NCBI GenBank assembly: GCA_038030265.1
Contig: CM075937.1
Span: 35,630,198-35,694,197, forward strand
Reading direction: 5' to 3'
From: Corythucha ciliata
Lineage: Eukaryota > Arthropoda > Insecta > Hemiptera > Tingidae
Length of the DNA stretch: 64,000 bases
Under the pieces are notes generated by a model. It saw only the letters and a program-made list of their open reading frames with translations. It had not been told where the DNA came from and ran no database searches. Of this stretch, positions 20,908-30,600 are shown piece after piece. How positions within the stretch are numbered: position 1 is the first letter of the stretch; the number at the start of each line of letters is the position of its first letter. A program made the translations under genes and the position numbers.

Positions 20908-23900
20908 CTACAATTTTGAAAATTATATAATTCGTTTGGGTAATTTTTCAGTAAGGATCAGGATCTGGAGGACGGAACTACAACTAAAATTTAAGCCTCG
21001 AACGCTCATCAAACTTTAGCAATCGGAAGCCATGGCTGGCTTCTCTGAAGGGAGAATTGAAGAGGGGTGGAAGGGTACAATCAGGTCCCCCTCCAATACA
21101 CACGAAGACATTTCGCGGTGACCTCGCGTTTATTTTTAGTAACTTTCAACGCTCCTTTCCAAAACGAAACTCATTAAGTACAAACACTCCAAAATTGATC
21201 AAACGTTTGGTCCAAAACGAATTATAATAAATACTCCGAAAATTTATCATTGCGATTGCGATCCTTACAATTGTTTTTATTTTGATAGCCTAAAATATTG
21301 AATTTAGGGATTTTCGACTTAACGCTACCGAAGTCGACAAGTGATGATGCGCTGGGGGAGCGCAAAATGGTGCGTGGAAGATCCCGTAGAGGCTGAATAG
21401 CAAATGCAAGTTTTTGCAGCCCGAAATTGTCGAGTTGGTGATTCAAAAGCAAATTAATGAAATGCGAGGGAAAATGCGCGCGAAACGTATTCCGCGAAAT
21501 ATTTTTGATTTGGTTACTTTCGCATTGAGTATTTCCTCATTTCAATTCATGGCAGGAACGATCGATTTGAAGGTGTCTGAGACTGAAGCCAAGTGAGGAA
21601 TGAATGCGAGCCTTAAGGCTCATATTTATAGTTGACACTCAAGTTCTGTGCATCTTGGCTTGAACTACTTCAAATCATTACATTGTGCGAATCGTCTGTG
21701 TTGAATCGAAATAAGGAAATACTCAGCTAGACGGGACTATGAAAACAGGTCCTAGTTTGCCATAATTTGCCGTCCCTTGGTTACCTCAAGAATGGGTAGG
21801 TGATGGAACAAACAAAAATGAAAAATACTCACCTAAGGCACTTCATCCATTCATCTTTTTCTTCGCTGGTTGCCGCTGACATCCTGTACACCGTGTGTTT
21901 TCCTACAACACAAAAAACAATTAATCAAACTGATCTTTTTAAACATTAAAAAACTTTAAAAAACACACCTTCAACCACTTTTCCTTCGCTGTCAGTTTTA
22001 CAAGCCTTAATAAATTCCGACGCTTCCGCGTACAGTTCAAAACAGTGGGGCTTGTGCCTGTCAGCCACTTCACGAACTCGAATATTTTCGAGTGGAATTA
22101 TACCGCGAGGCTCTTTGTCCGTCGTGTACTCGAAATAATACAGACAATTGTCGTTCAATATGAACCATCGTCTTTTCCAACTTTTGTACCTGCCACCTAC
22201 AAACAGGAGAGGAAGACAAGTTTTTAAATAAAGAAGTTATGTCGACAATGAAGTTCGTCTTACCTTGCTTCCACAGCCATCCTTCTTTGTCGGGATTGAA
22301 GAAGGTGTGCATAAGATCATTTCCATCATCCTCGGGGATTTTAAAAGGTTCTGTTTTTATACTTTCGTATAGACTCTGTACAAAACATTCGAAAAATATA
22401 TTAGTTGTTAAGTCTTTGGATGAATATTTAAATTAAAATGAGGAAAATAGTTAACGTCAGCGATCAAAGTGTCAACAATCAAAAAACACCAATAAACCTT
22501 CTACATTTCAAGAGGAGTCAAACAATCTTGACTCAACTCTTCAAGGACAGAAGGCCTAAGTTGTTTTCAAAATATCGCGTATCATCACCGTGTATTTTTA
22601 TTGTATTTCATAAATTAATTAAAATTTATGAAAGTCTACGTTCGTCTTCACTCGCGAGGCGAACAACTCATTAGACCATAGCAACGAATAAGAGATAGGA
22701 CAAATTCATTTACTCACGACTAGCAATTCACGAGGGAGATCCCCTCCATTGTTTATCCCTCGGTTCATGTTGATAAATTGCTCAACGGGCGGTTTTTCTT
22801 TCACGCTCGGATTGTGAAGACTCGTATTCAGCATGATAATGGCGAATGATAGTACGTAGCATGTGTCTGTCAAAAACGGAAACGTGAATAATGAGAGCGA
22901 CGAGATAAAACAACCAAAAGTTGCACTTCCGTTCCTTACCGGTATTTGTGAAAATATTAGGATTGAGTTGACAATATCTTTGGGCGAAACATTCCATCAT
23001 CCTATCGATTTTTTGAGCTTCGCCAGGAAGTCGAAAACTCCACAAAAATTGCCTTCAAGTGAAAAAAAACAAAAAACTCGCGGTCAATTCATGGCGCTAA
23101 AAAAAATTGATTGTGCTCTATAAAGAAAATACCTTAAAGCCTGCACTAGGATGAGATCAGTGAAGTCGTGAAGGTCAACGAAAGCTTTTAAAACTTTCTC
23201 GTTGAATTCATTTCTTTCGCCCAAATAATCGCCGATGGCCGTTTTATTAAGACCTTCGCCTTTGTAGAGAAATGCGGCCACGTCCTCTTCAGTGGCTTGA
23301 AGAAGGCCGTGCTCCACCAGATACTCGATGCCCTTCTTTGGATCCATATTGAATTTTTTCCTGCCGATAGACATTTGTTTGGCTCGCGTGTGATTCTTGC
23401 TGAAAAAAAAACAAACAAACAAAACGTTATTGACAGGGCTATCGATCAGCTAAGAAAAAACTATAAAACAACGCGATTCTTACTAATTAAAATATTCCTC
23501 GTATTAAAAAGGTAAACTGAAGGGTGGATTTTCTTACGACTCCTAGGAATTCAGTGATTTCACAACTTTTACGTCACTTTTGAAAAACAGTAATTCCAAA
23601 CAATAATAAATTGTTATGACACTAGAAGATAAAATGTGTTTTCCGCCTTCACGCAAGGCAGAGTTCTTTAAGTAGCGGTTTCAGAACAAGTATATGGGAC
23701 TATTTGGCCGAAACATTAATTTTTCAAAGAGGGAAAGAAATTACAACAAAGTCCCGAATCGCCGTCATAAAACCGATGAAGAGCCTATTGGAATTCAAAG
23801 TTAGCACTCTTAAGTTTAGATTATTTTGCTCGAAAAAATCGTTATGAAACGATGCGACGGACGGTTGGGGTTACATCAGTTACCATCAATATCTGAACAA

Positions 23901-26900
23901 GAATAAACGTTGCATTTACTTCGTTTACTGCTTCTGTACCTACCAAATTAAGAAAGGCTAATTCACGGATAAAATTGAGTAAAACGCTAATTCGTGGTAA
24001 GGAAAATTTAAAAAATTTTAGTTCATGGTTGAAAGGGAAACCAATCGCTATTTCACACCTGAAATTGAGGAAAAATGCTATTTTGCGGGTAAAAGTGCAG
24101 AAAAGCAGCAACATTCCAGCCTCAAACTGAGCAAAAGCTCTCAATCCCGGCTAAAAATGAGTAATATAGCGATAATTCGCGGGAAAGCCAATACGCGCGG
24201 CTGAAAGTAACACAATCGCTAATTCATGGTAAAACTGAAATTAAGAAAAAGCGATAATTCGCGGCTGAAATATCATCATTTATTGAATTAACACTTAAGG
24301 GGCCTTTACATGCAAGCTTTAAAAAGCTGAGCTGTGGGCCTCAACCAATCAGAGCGCTCCGAGTACACAGCGCGGAGCACTCTGATTGGTTGAAGCCCAC
24401 AGCTCAGCTTTTTAAAGCTTGCATGTGAAGGCGGCTTTATTGAGAAAAAGAGTCGTATTCATAGTTGTCGTTCAAGCTGAGTGTTTGTGGCTTCAAATCG
24501 GTCGCTCTAATTAGTGAGTCATCTGTTTTAAATTCTCAGCTCAAGTGACGACTATGAATACGGGCCTAAAGCGCCCCATACACTGTCAGTTTAACTGAAG
24601 GCAATCGTGAGGCCGTCGATCGGGGTTACCCACACATTTTCAGTTAATCTGAAGGCCATGGACTGCAGTCCACCTGCAGTCCGTGAAAACTGAAGGTGTG
24701 TGGCCGTAGGACCGGCTAGGATCGGACGTGAGATCGTTGACTGACAGTGAATGTTGCCCGTCGATTTTGGCCGGACGGTCGCCAAGGACAGTCGCCTCTC
24801 CGCATGGACAACGCTTTGGCCCTATCTGACAATTTTCATTCCATCCGCCTAACCTAGGAGGATAGAACAAATTAGGTGCCCAATAGTTTTAGTGACTCAA
24901 TATTCGATTCTGCCCTCAATTCGGATTCGATTTCTGGGAAAAATCCGTGTCGTGTGGTTAGCTGAAGTGTATATCGACCAGGTGACCAAGGTTCAAATAT
25001 AATGAACCTCAGTGCTACTTTTGAGTCATTGGTTGTGTCAAGGTCATCGCCAGGAGCCATTCTGCCAAAAACGGCGGCATCGGAGGTGGAACCGATTAAA
25101 CGTTTATTCGATTGTTGGATTTCCCGGGTCGAAAACACCCCAGAGGTCCGCGATTCCGTCCAATTTTAAATTTTGGCCATTTTTTCCTAACCCGCCGAGG
25201 GCTTAATGGGATGATTTTCAGGTCCATTTTCACCATCCCCGGCCTAGAATGCCCCCATAAGGCCCATGTGCACAGTTCTTTTCCTGTCGAGAGGGAGGGG
25301 TCCTGGGTCCGTTCCCCCGGGTTTGCAGTGGTTTGGAGCTTCGCTCTGATTTGGAATTTTGCTGTGGTTTGGAACTTTGCTGTGGTTGGGGAGTTACTGT
25401 GGTTAGACCTTTTTGTGGTTGGAGCCTTGCTGTGGATTGCAGCTCCGTTGTGGTTCGGGACTTTGCTATAGTTTAGAGCTATGCTGTGATTGGAGCCAGG
25501 CCGGTTGGGTGGTTGGGATCGAAATACTGTTTTCAGGAAGAAGGGAGAAGGAGGGTTCTTGTGCACTACTTATTAGGAAGGAAAGGGAGGCATATTATTA
25601 TATCGAACATGAGGAGTGGGGTGTTCGTATTTTCTAGATTCCTTAGTCAACTTGACAAGCGTTCTTTATTTGACGTCATTTTCCCTGTTCTTCATGCAAA
25701 GAGCTTACCATAAATTACACTTTGCAGTGCACACTGAATTAGCCCCCTGACAGCCCCCTGCGTGGTGCGACAGGGGTGGGACGTCTCATATTTCCCCTTG
25801 ATTTCGCGCCACCCCGTGTCTCAGGCTAGTTCAAATTCTATTAACGACCGGGTCGCGCCACTTTAGTGGCTTCAAGTGTGACGACCCTTAAACTCGAGGA
25901 CACGATGGCCAAGCAATCGACCCGCCTAAAGTACAAGCAATGCTGGCGGCCACTGTGCAGCGTTTCTAGCTAGGCACATAGAATTACAGCGATTTCCCAA
26001 ACAGGCGTTTTGTTAATTTTAGCTACGAATTAGCTAATTTGTTCCATTTTAGCAGCGACTCAGCGCTTTCACACAATTTTAGGTGCTATTTAGTGATTTT
26101 TCTCTTTAAATTTTAGCCGCACATTAGGGCTTTTTCTCAACACAAATTATAAGCCAAGAATATTTGCGATTTTTCATTAATTTCTATCGCGAATTAGCGC
26201 ATTTTCGCAAGTAAGCCGCGGACTTGTCCCCAAAAAGATAAAATTTGCATTTTTTCTAAATTTAAGATGTAAAAGAGCCTTAATCAGTAACTTAATAATC
26301 AGGAAATCGGGACCGAGCAAACAAAACATGGTGTTGTCGTGGGGGAAAGAGATGGCCCGGAGTTCAATAGTTCCTGGTCGCCGCGGTGTCTTGGTGGTCT
26401 AAGAGCCGTACCGGAGATACGGTGTGCGGGTTCGATTCTCGCTCCGTGGCGGTTTCTTTTTCTCACGACACATAAAGCGCCATGTCACTGTTGTTTATAA
26501 AACTATAATTCCGAAATAACCTTAATTTCGATACAAAAAAGCTTTAAAAGTAACCACAAATTAGAATATGTTTTTGCAGAAGTCGATTAACGGGGGCCCC
26601 GTGGTCCCTGCGAGATCTCTAGATCCGCGCCTGTACCATGGAGAGAGCAAATATTCGATAATAAAAGGGCCAGTAATGAGGGGGCAGAGTTGAGAATTTG
26701 CTGTGGTATGGAAATTTGCTGTGGTTGAGAGTTTTTTGCGGTTTAAAATATTTGGCACAATAACGAGATACTGAAACAGTGGTGGGTGGAGGTGGCGGTT
26801 CTTTTGCTTTGACCCCGTCACCATTTTAAACCGTCCCAATTGATCGATTTTCGAGTGAAATAATTTTTGTGGTCCATCTCATCTTGAATTTTTTACTTTC

Positions 26901-28780
26901 AAGATCCCCGGTGGAACCTTATTGCTCGCATTTCTACTCCAATTTCTAAGGCGAATTTGTATGAAAGAAACCCTGTCACCATTATAGCAAAAAAACAGAG
27001 GTTTGCGAATAGCACACAAATAAATTCAAGACAATCTCCGATTGTGAGAAAACGAGGAATTTCAAAAAACACCAATTAGTCGTTTCGATCACTAATGGGC
27101 GTTCTACCAACATATTTCCTCTGTACGGTTACTTCCTGTACAAGTGTACATCCACCTTGTACATTCACGTCTCCCCTCTTGAAATGGTCCGAAAGTACAT
27201 ACTCGAATTAAGAGTGTAACAGTTCGTGCTACGATGGCGTTGGCTAGTATGTTTTTGTTTTTAATTCGTTTGAATTTGGATGAGCCGTACTGGGGGTCAG
27301 CGAAAAGGCAAGGTAATGTTAACTATCTAACTATTAATTTCGACAACAAAACACGAACAGTTTCGTCGGCTTCTCTTATAACATAATACAAAAACGAACC
27401 AACAAGTACAGGTAATCCTTACTACGAATGAAACGTTAAGATTAAAACGTGTCATCAATTATCCAAGGTCAAATTCAAGGGGAAACCCCAACCTCGAGCC
27501 TGCAACTTAATCCTTTCATATTTCTACAGAACAAGGGGGAACAAATTTATTGCGCCAAGAAAAAAATAACTCATTCTGAAAAGTTGAAAACAAAAGGATG
27601 CCAGTTGTACATGCAAAAGTGCGCCCCCGGGCCCTCCTTTCATTTTTCGATGCGAGCGTTCATTACGATCATTTCGAGCTTGGATTTTACTCTTTTTTTA
27701 TTTCGAACTGAAACATCGACTGAATTAATATTGAATAAACACGTGTTGCGTTGCTAACGTAGCGGGCAGCTCACATCGTCCTCACTCAGTGCAGGAATGC
27801 ATACCAAAAACTTGAAAGATTTCTTAGGGTTCCCAACTTTTCAGTAAGACATCCTGAAAAATCCACGATTTCAGGAAACATTCCAAAGCTGAAGATGCAA
27901 CCTGCCGAAATCGGTATGTGTTCGACACTGCGCGGAAAAATAAATCGGACTGACAACTGTTAGCGACTCCGGATATGTCTGACATGGATATCACCCTTAA
28001 ATTAAGGACATCCAACCAAATTTATCGTTTATCGTAAATTTTGTATATTGTTATTATATTGTTGTATATTGTTCAAAAATTGTGCTCGTAGCGAAAAACC
28101 TCCCGGGGCTATCAAGAAAGCTTGAGAACAACGGAGTTCCGATGGAGGCGGCTGGGTCCCTAGCTAAATAATATTCATAAATACAAATCATTGTTCTTTT
28201 TTGAACGTGAAAAAACTCGAGCGAGGGAAAACCTCTTCTACCACCATTGAACATTAGAAATGAATTAAGGCAAGGAAGAAAGGTGACACCGTGCAGAGGA
28301 AATGACACCACGTTCCCCAGTGAATCATAAACATGCACACAATCGACTCCCACTTCAAATTAACCGTATTACGTTTCAGCGATGTCTGTGAGTCAATCAT
28401 TGCTTAAACGAAACATTTTACGACTATCGTTCAATTAAATCTTTTTGCTCCGAATGATTAATTCGGTCAAAAAGAACTCTCATCCTTCACAATACATATA
28501 CGTAATAACAGGGGAGAGAAACAACAGAAAACCTGGTTCATCAATGACGACACAACTGTTATCTAGAATGACTCAAACAATAAATATTTTTAATTGGTTT
28601 TACCCCCCTCCCCTACAACCTTCTGTAAGTTGGATCCATACCCTCCTCTCCCCACACTTTTGAGACATTCTATCAAAAATATAATAAATTAATAAATGAA
28701 GAGAAAGTTAGGTACCTGTCATCAGCAGCGTCCATGTTCTCCATTTCGGCCACCACTTCTCCCAATTCATCTTTGATTTG
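20781..28780 (-). CDS. step: Cytohesin (Steppke-like Arf guanine-nucleotide exchange factor), 5' incomplete
   Basis: Cytohesins load GTP onto Arf GTPases at the plasma membrane; the Sec7 domain is catalytic and the PH domain binds phosphoinositides. Exons on the minus strand: 28716-28780 (coiled coil), 23133-23399 and 22940-23052 and 22718-22866 (Sec7), 22264-22375, 21969-22196 and 21833-21902 (PH), 20781-20907 (C-terminus, stop TAA). All junctions are GT-AG and all phases agree. Domain order and spacing equal the family's. Sec7 shows [19 protein letters not shown] and the glutamic finger in [11 protein letters not shown]. The PH domain shows [20 protein letters not shown]. The exon junction gives two glycines (KQ-GG-RYK), the form linked in vertebrates to PIP3-selective binding. 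The symbol is by analogy with Drosophila steppke. The first exon(s) were not located. The odd feature is the His-rich tail. Confidence 0.96.
21833..22375 (-). CDS. step: Cytohesin PH-domain exons
   Basis: Three exons: 22264-22375 ([19 protein letters not shown] through WLWKQ), 21969-22196 ([13 protein letters not shown] through DSEGKVVEG) and 21833-21902 ([20 protein letters not shown]). The phosphoinositide-binding basic residues (K/R in RYKSWKRRW) are present. Introns are short (67-68 bp between the first pair and between the last pair). Confidence 0.96.
22718..23399 (-). CDS. step: Cytohesin Sec7-domain exons
   Basis: Exons 23133-23399, 22940-23052 and 22718-22866 give an uninterrupted Sec7 domain from [20 protein letters not shown] to [14 protein letters not shown]. 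The catalytic glutamate lies in LPGEAQKID and the hydrophobic groove motif in [14 protein letters not shown]. No missing key residue is visible. Confidence 0.96.
23950..24270 (-). repeat. S1 array, reverse orientation
   Basis: About nine diverged units of the AAATTGAG / AAACGCTAATTCGTGG type inside the cytohesin intron. Confidence 0.65.
24303..24431. mobile_element. Hairpin MITE
   Basis: Near-perfect palindrome with ~60-bp arms: CCTTTACATGCAAGC and CTGAGCTGTGGGC on the left, their complements on the right; centre around 24366. No ORF. Confidence 0.8.
24454..24562. mobile_element. Short MITE with CGTATTCATAG ends
   Basis: Inverted ends of about 27 bp: CGTATTCATAGT...CAAGCTGAG and CTCAGCTCAAGTGACGACTATGAATACG read in two parts. 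It lies immediately next to the preceding hairpin. The ends resemble those of the element at 55943-56076 (CCGTATTCAGAG). Confidence 0.65.
24581..24749. mobile_element. Possible MITE with CACTGTCAGT ends
   Basis: CACTGTCAGTTTAAC at the left and GTTGACTGACAGTG at the right are imperfect inverted ends; an internal palindrome GGACTGCAGTCCACCTGCAGTCC is split around 24660-24682. Third in a row of small elements. Confidence 0.5.
25321..25495 (+). repeat. TTTGCTGTGGTTTGGAAC minisatellite
   Basis: About nine imperfect copies of a 16-21-bp unit (TTTGCTGTGGTTTGGAAC). The minus-strand ORF over 25096-25566, Thr/Lys/Asn-rich, is its translation and not a supported gene. Related patches occur at 26697 and 30386. 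Confidence 0.75.
25980..26290 (+). repeat. S1 array, forward orientation
   Basis: Diverged S1 units (GAATTAGCTAATTTG, TTTTAGCAGCGA, TTTTAGCCGCACATTAG) within the cytohesin intron. Confidence 0.65.
26380..26451 (+). tRNA. tRNA-like sequence (pseudo-tRNA or SINE head)
   Basis: Folds as acceptor GCCGCGG/CCGTGGC, D-stem TCTT/AAGA, anticodon stem CCGTA/TACGG with loop CCGGAGA (GGA at the anticodon place), and T-arm GCGGG-TTCGATT-CTCGC. Pol III boxes are recognisable and a T-rich run (TTTCTTTTT) follows. Two defects speak against a working tRNA: position 33 is C rather than the near-universal U, and one extra base lies between the T-stem and acceptor. It is more likely a tRNA pseudogene or the head of a tRNA-derived SINE. 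Confidence 0.45.
26697..26745 (+). repeat. Short patch of the GCTGTGGTT minisatellite
   Basis: Three imperfect copies (TTTGCTGTGGTATGGAAA, TTTGCTGTGGTTGAGAG, TTTTTTGCGGTTTAAAA). Confidence 0.55.
28716..28780 (-). CDS. step: Cytohesin N-terminal coiled-coil exon
   Basis: Encodes [17 protein letters not shown] with flanking AADD; it joins the Sec7 exon at 23399 in phase 2 to give ...[15 protein letters not shown]. In the family this coiled coil mediates dimerisation and binding of GRASP/CASP-type partners. The acceptor (TTTGTTTCAG) implies at least one further exon upstream. Confidence 0.92.
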
Positions 28781-29848
28781 CTGAAACAAAAGATTTGTTA
28801 AAACAAATTTATAATGTGTTTTTAAGGCCGACAGGTAAGCAAATCAAGGTTAGTATGCTATTATTTAAAACAAAGTTTCATTTCCTCTTTGGAACACAAA
28901 AACGCTCTTAAGTAATTATACGAAAATGGCTGTAGACCAGCGAATTCCATGGCAGGTTATTCATAATTCGTTCTACGTAATAGAAACGAGTGAAGGCTAG
29001 TAAACAGTTCTGGAATGTTTATGTGGTGGGAAAGGTGTGAGCTAGAGGGTTGCAGATCACACACACACACAATAACAGTCTAAACATTATCCAAACATCT
29101 TCACTTTTTTCTGGGCGTTTCAAAGACCTTGAACGTCATTTTAACAGAGAATTGGTCTAAAAATAAGATGGTTCGTTTTGAGTGAGCCGTACTTTAATTT
29201 TTTGTTATTTATTTAATCACTGCGTGTTTTTCAAGTCTCGGCGAGTTTAAAATAATAGAATGAATCACTTATCTGCATACGTATTTTTAAACAAATGAAA
29301 AATAAAATCGCCAAGAAGTTTGGTCAGGCCGAATCTCGAGATCACGACCTTTTTCACGCTAGTTGATTTTTGCAACATCAGAAAATTTCCACATGCTACG
29401 GTCAAATTTCAAATCAATAATGTATTATTCATTTTCTCGGTCTATTAATCGCATTTTATCGCTCCCAGATTAAAAGCGCCTAATCTTGTTTTTTCTCCCA
29501 ACGTCATACCTCGCTCATGTGATGCTCAGAAATTTTCAGATTACATGACAGCAGGGAATTTGTTTTAGAATTGAAGAGAAGAATCCCCCCCCCTTCCGAT
29601 CTTGAAACACGTTAGGAGATAAGTTTACCAACCATGAGGTGAAGTAGTTAAAGGCAATAGTGTCTCCCTTTTCTAAGGATCTCTGGATTTAGTCAAAATG
29701 AGCCCTATATCTCACTCAAGAGATTGGGGCGATCTGGTTTATATCTGCTGGGGGGGGGGGATGTGAATCCCAGGGGTGAGTGTTTAAACAGAACTCCACA
29801 TTATTATGAATATATTGTTGGTTGGGAGACATAGCACATACATAATTA
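28781..29848. other. No gene seen (probably cytohesin first intron)
   Basis: AT-rich sequence with a short CA tract near 29060. I looked for the missing N-terminal cytohesin exon here and did not find it. Confidence 0.35.
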
Positions 29849-30128
29849 TACAGGGTGGAAGGGGATAAGTGGGACAAAAATTTTTGGGTGATAGTAGGCC
29901 TCATTTGCGACCGAAATTACCATATATGTACACCATGGTCCGAAAATCAAAACCCTTCGAGATATGATTTTTCTAACGATTTTTAAGGCTTACATCATAT
30001 TTTAAACTAACGGCGAGAAACTCGCATTTAATTTGAATTTGTGCAACTTTTGGTGATGGATTCGGAAAGAGCACACTATGTTCTGTCAGGATTAGCCATT
30101 TTCGATAGACGTTAACTATTTTATGTGC
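29849..30128 (+). mobile_element. Interspersed repeat R1, copy 2 (CAGGGTG-ended)
   Basis: Starts TACAGGGTGGAAGGGGATAA and matches 16544-16815 for most of its length. The early text (TTTGCGACCGAAATTACCAT, then a CATGGTCCGAAAA word) has the same layout as the start of the transposon at 62889, which suggests a common superfamily. Confidence 0.7.
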
Positions 30129-30385
30129 CCTTAAATGCGGCTCAAAGTCGTGCAAATCGAGGAATTAATTTTTTTTCAAAAAAAGTCAAGTCTCCGTTTG
30201 TCCACACTAAATCTGAGTGAACGGACAACCCGTGATTCAGAAAAACATCTTCGAAGTGTCCTTTACAAAAATAGTCATAAGCGTTTGCATCTAGACAAAC
30301 GACAACGCCTCGGCAACGACGTCGGTCGGTGTGGAGGAGGGAGGAGAGGTGCGTTGCGCGGCAACGAGAAAACCCCCTGCAGGAA

Positions 30386-30600
30386 TTGGACCTTTGCTGT
30401 GGTTGGACCTTTGCTGTGGTTTGAGCTTGGCTGTGGTTGAACCTTTGCAGTGGTTGGACCTTTGCTGTGGTTGGTCCTTTGCAGAGGTTGGACCTTCGCT
30501 GTGGTTGTACTTTTGCTGTGGTTGGACCTTTGCTGTGGTTGGACCTTTAATGGGGTTGGACCTTTGCTGTGGTTGGACCTTGGCTGTGGCTGGGCCCATT
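30386..30600 (+). repeat. GCTGTGGTTGGACCTTT minisatellite
   Basis: About twelve copies of a 17-18-bp unit (GCTGTGGTTGGACCTTT), more regular than the copies at 25321. The 128- and 165-codon ORFs over it on the two strands are repeat translations (Gln/Lys/Ser/Asn-rich on the minus strand). Confidence 0.85.

Larger units (their letters stand above)
23400..28715. other. Large cytohesin intron loaded with repeats
   Basis: A 5.3-kb intron between the coiled-coil exon and the Sec7 exons. It holds S1 units (23950-24270 reversed; 25980-26290 forward), three hairpin or MITE elements (24303-24749), two minisatellite patches and a tRNA-like sequence. The rest (26800-28715) shows nothing I can support. 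Confidence 0.6.

Noticed and set aside
25096..25566. 156-codon Thr/Asn/Lys-rich ORF
   Set aside because: Half of it is translation of the GCTGTGGTT minisatellite; no start context or homologous motif.
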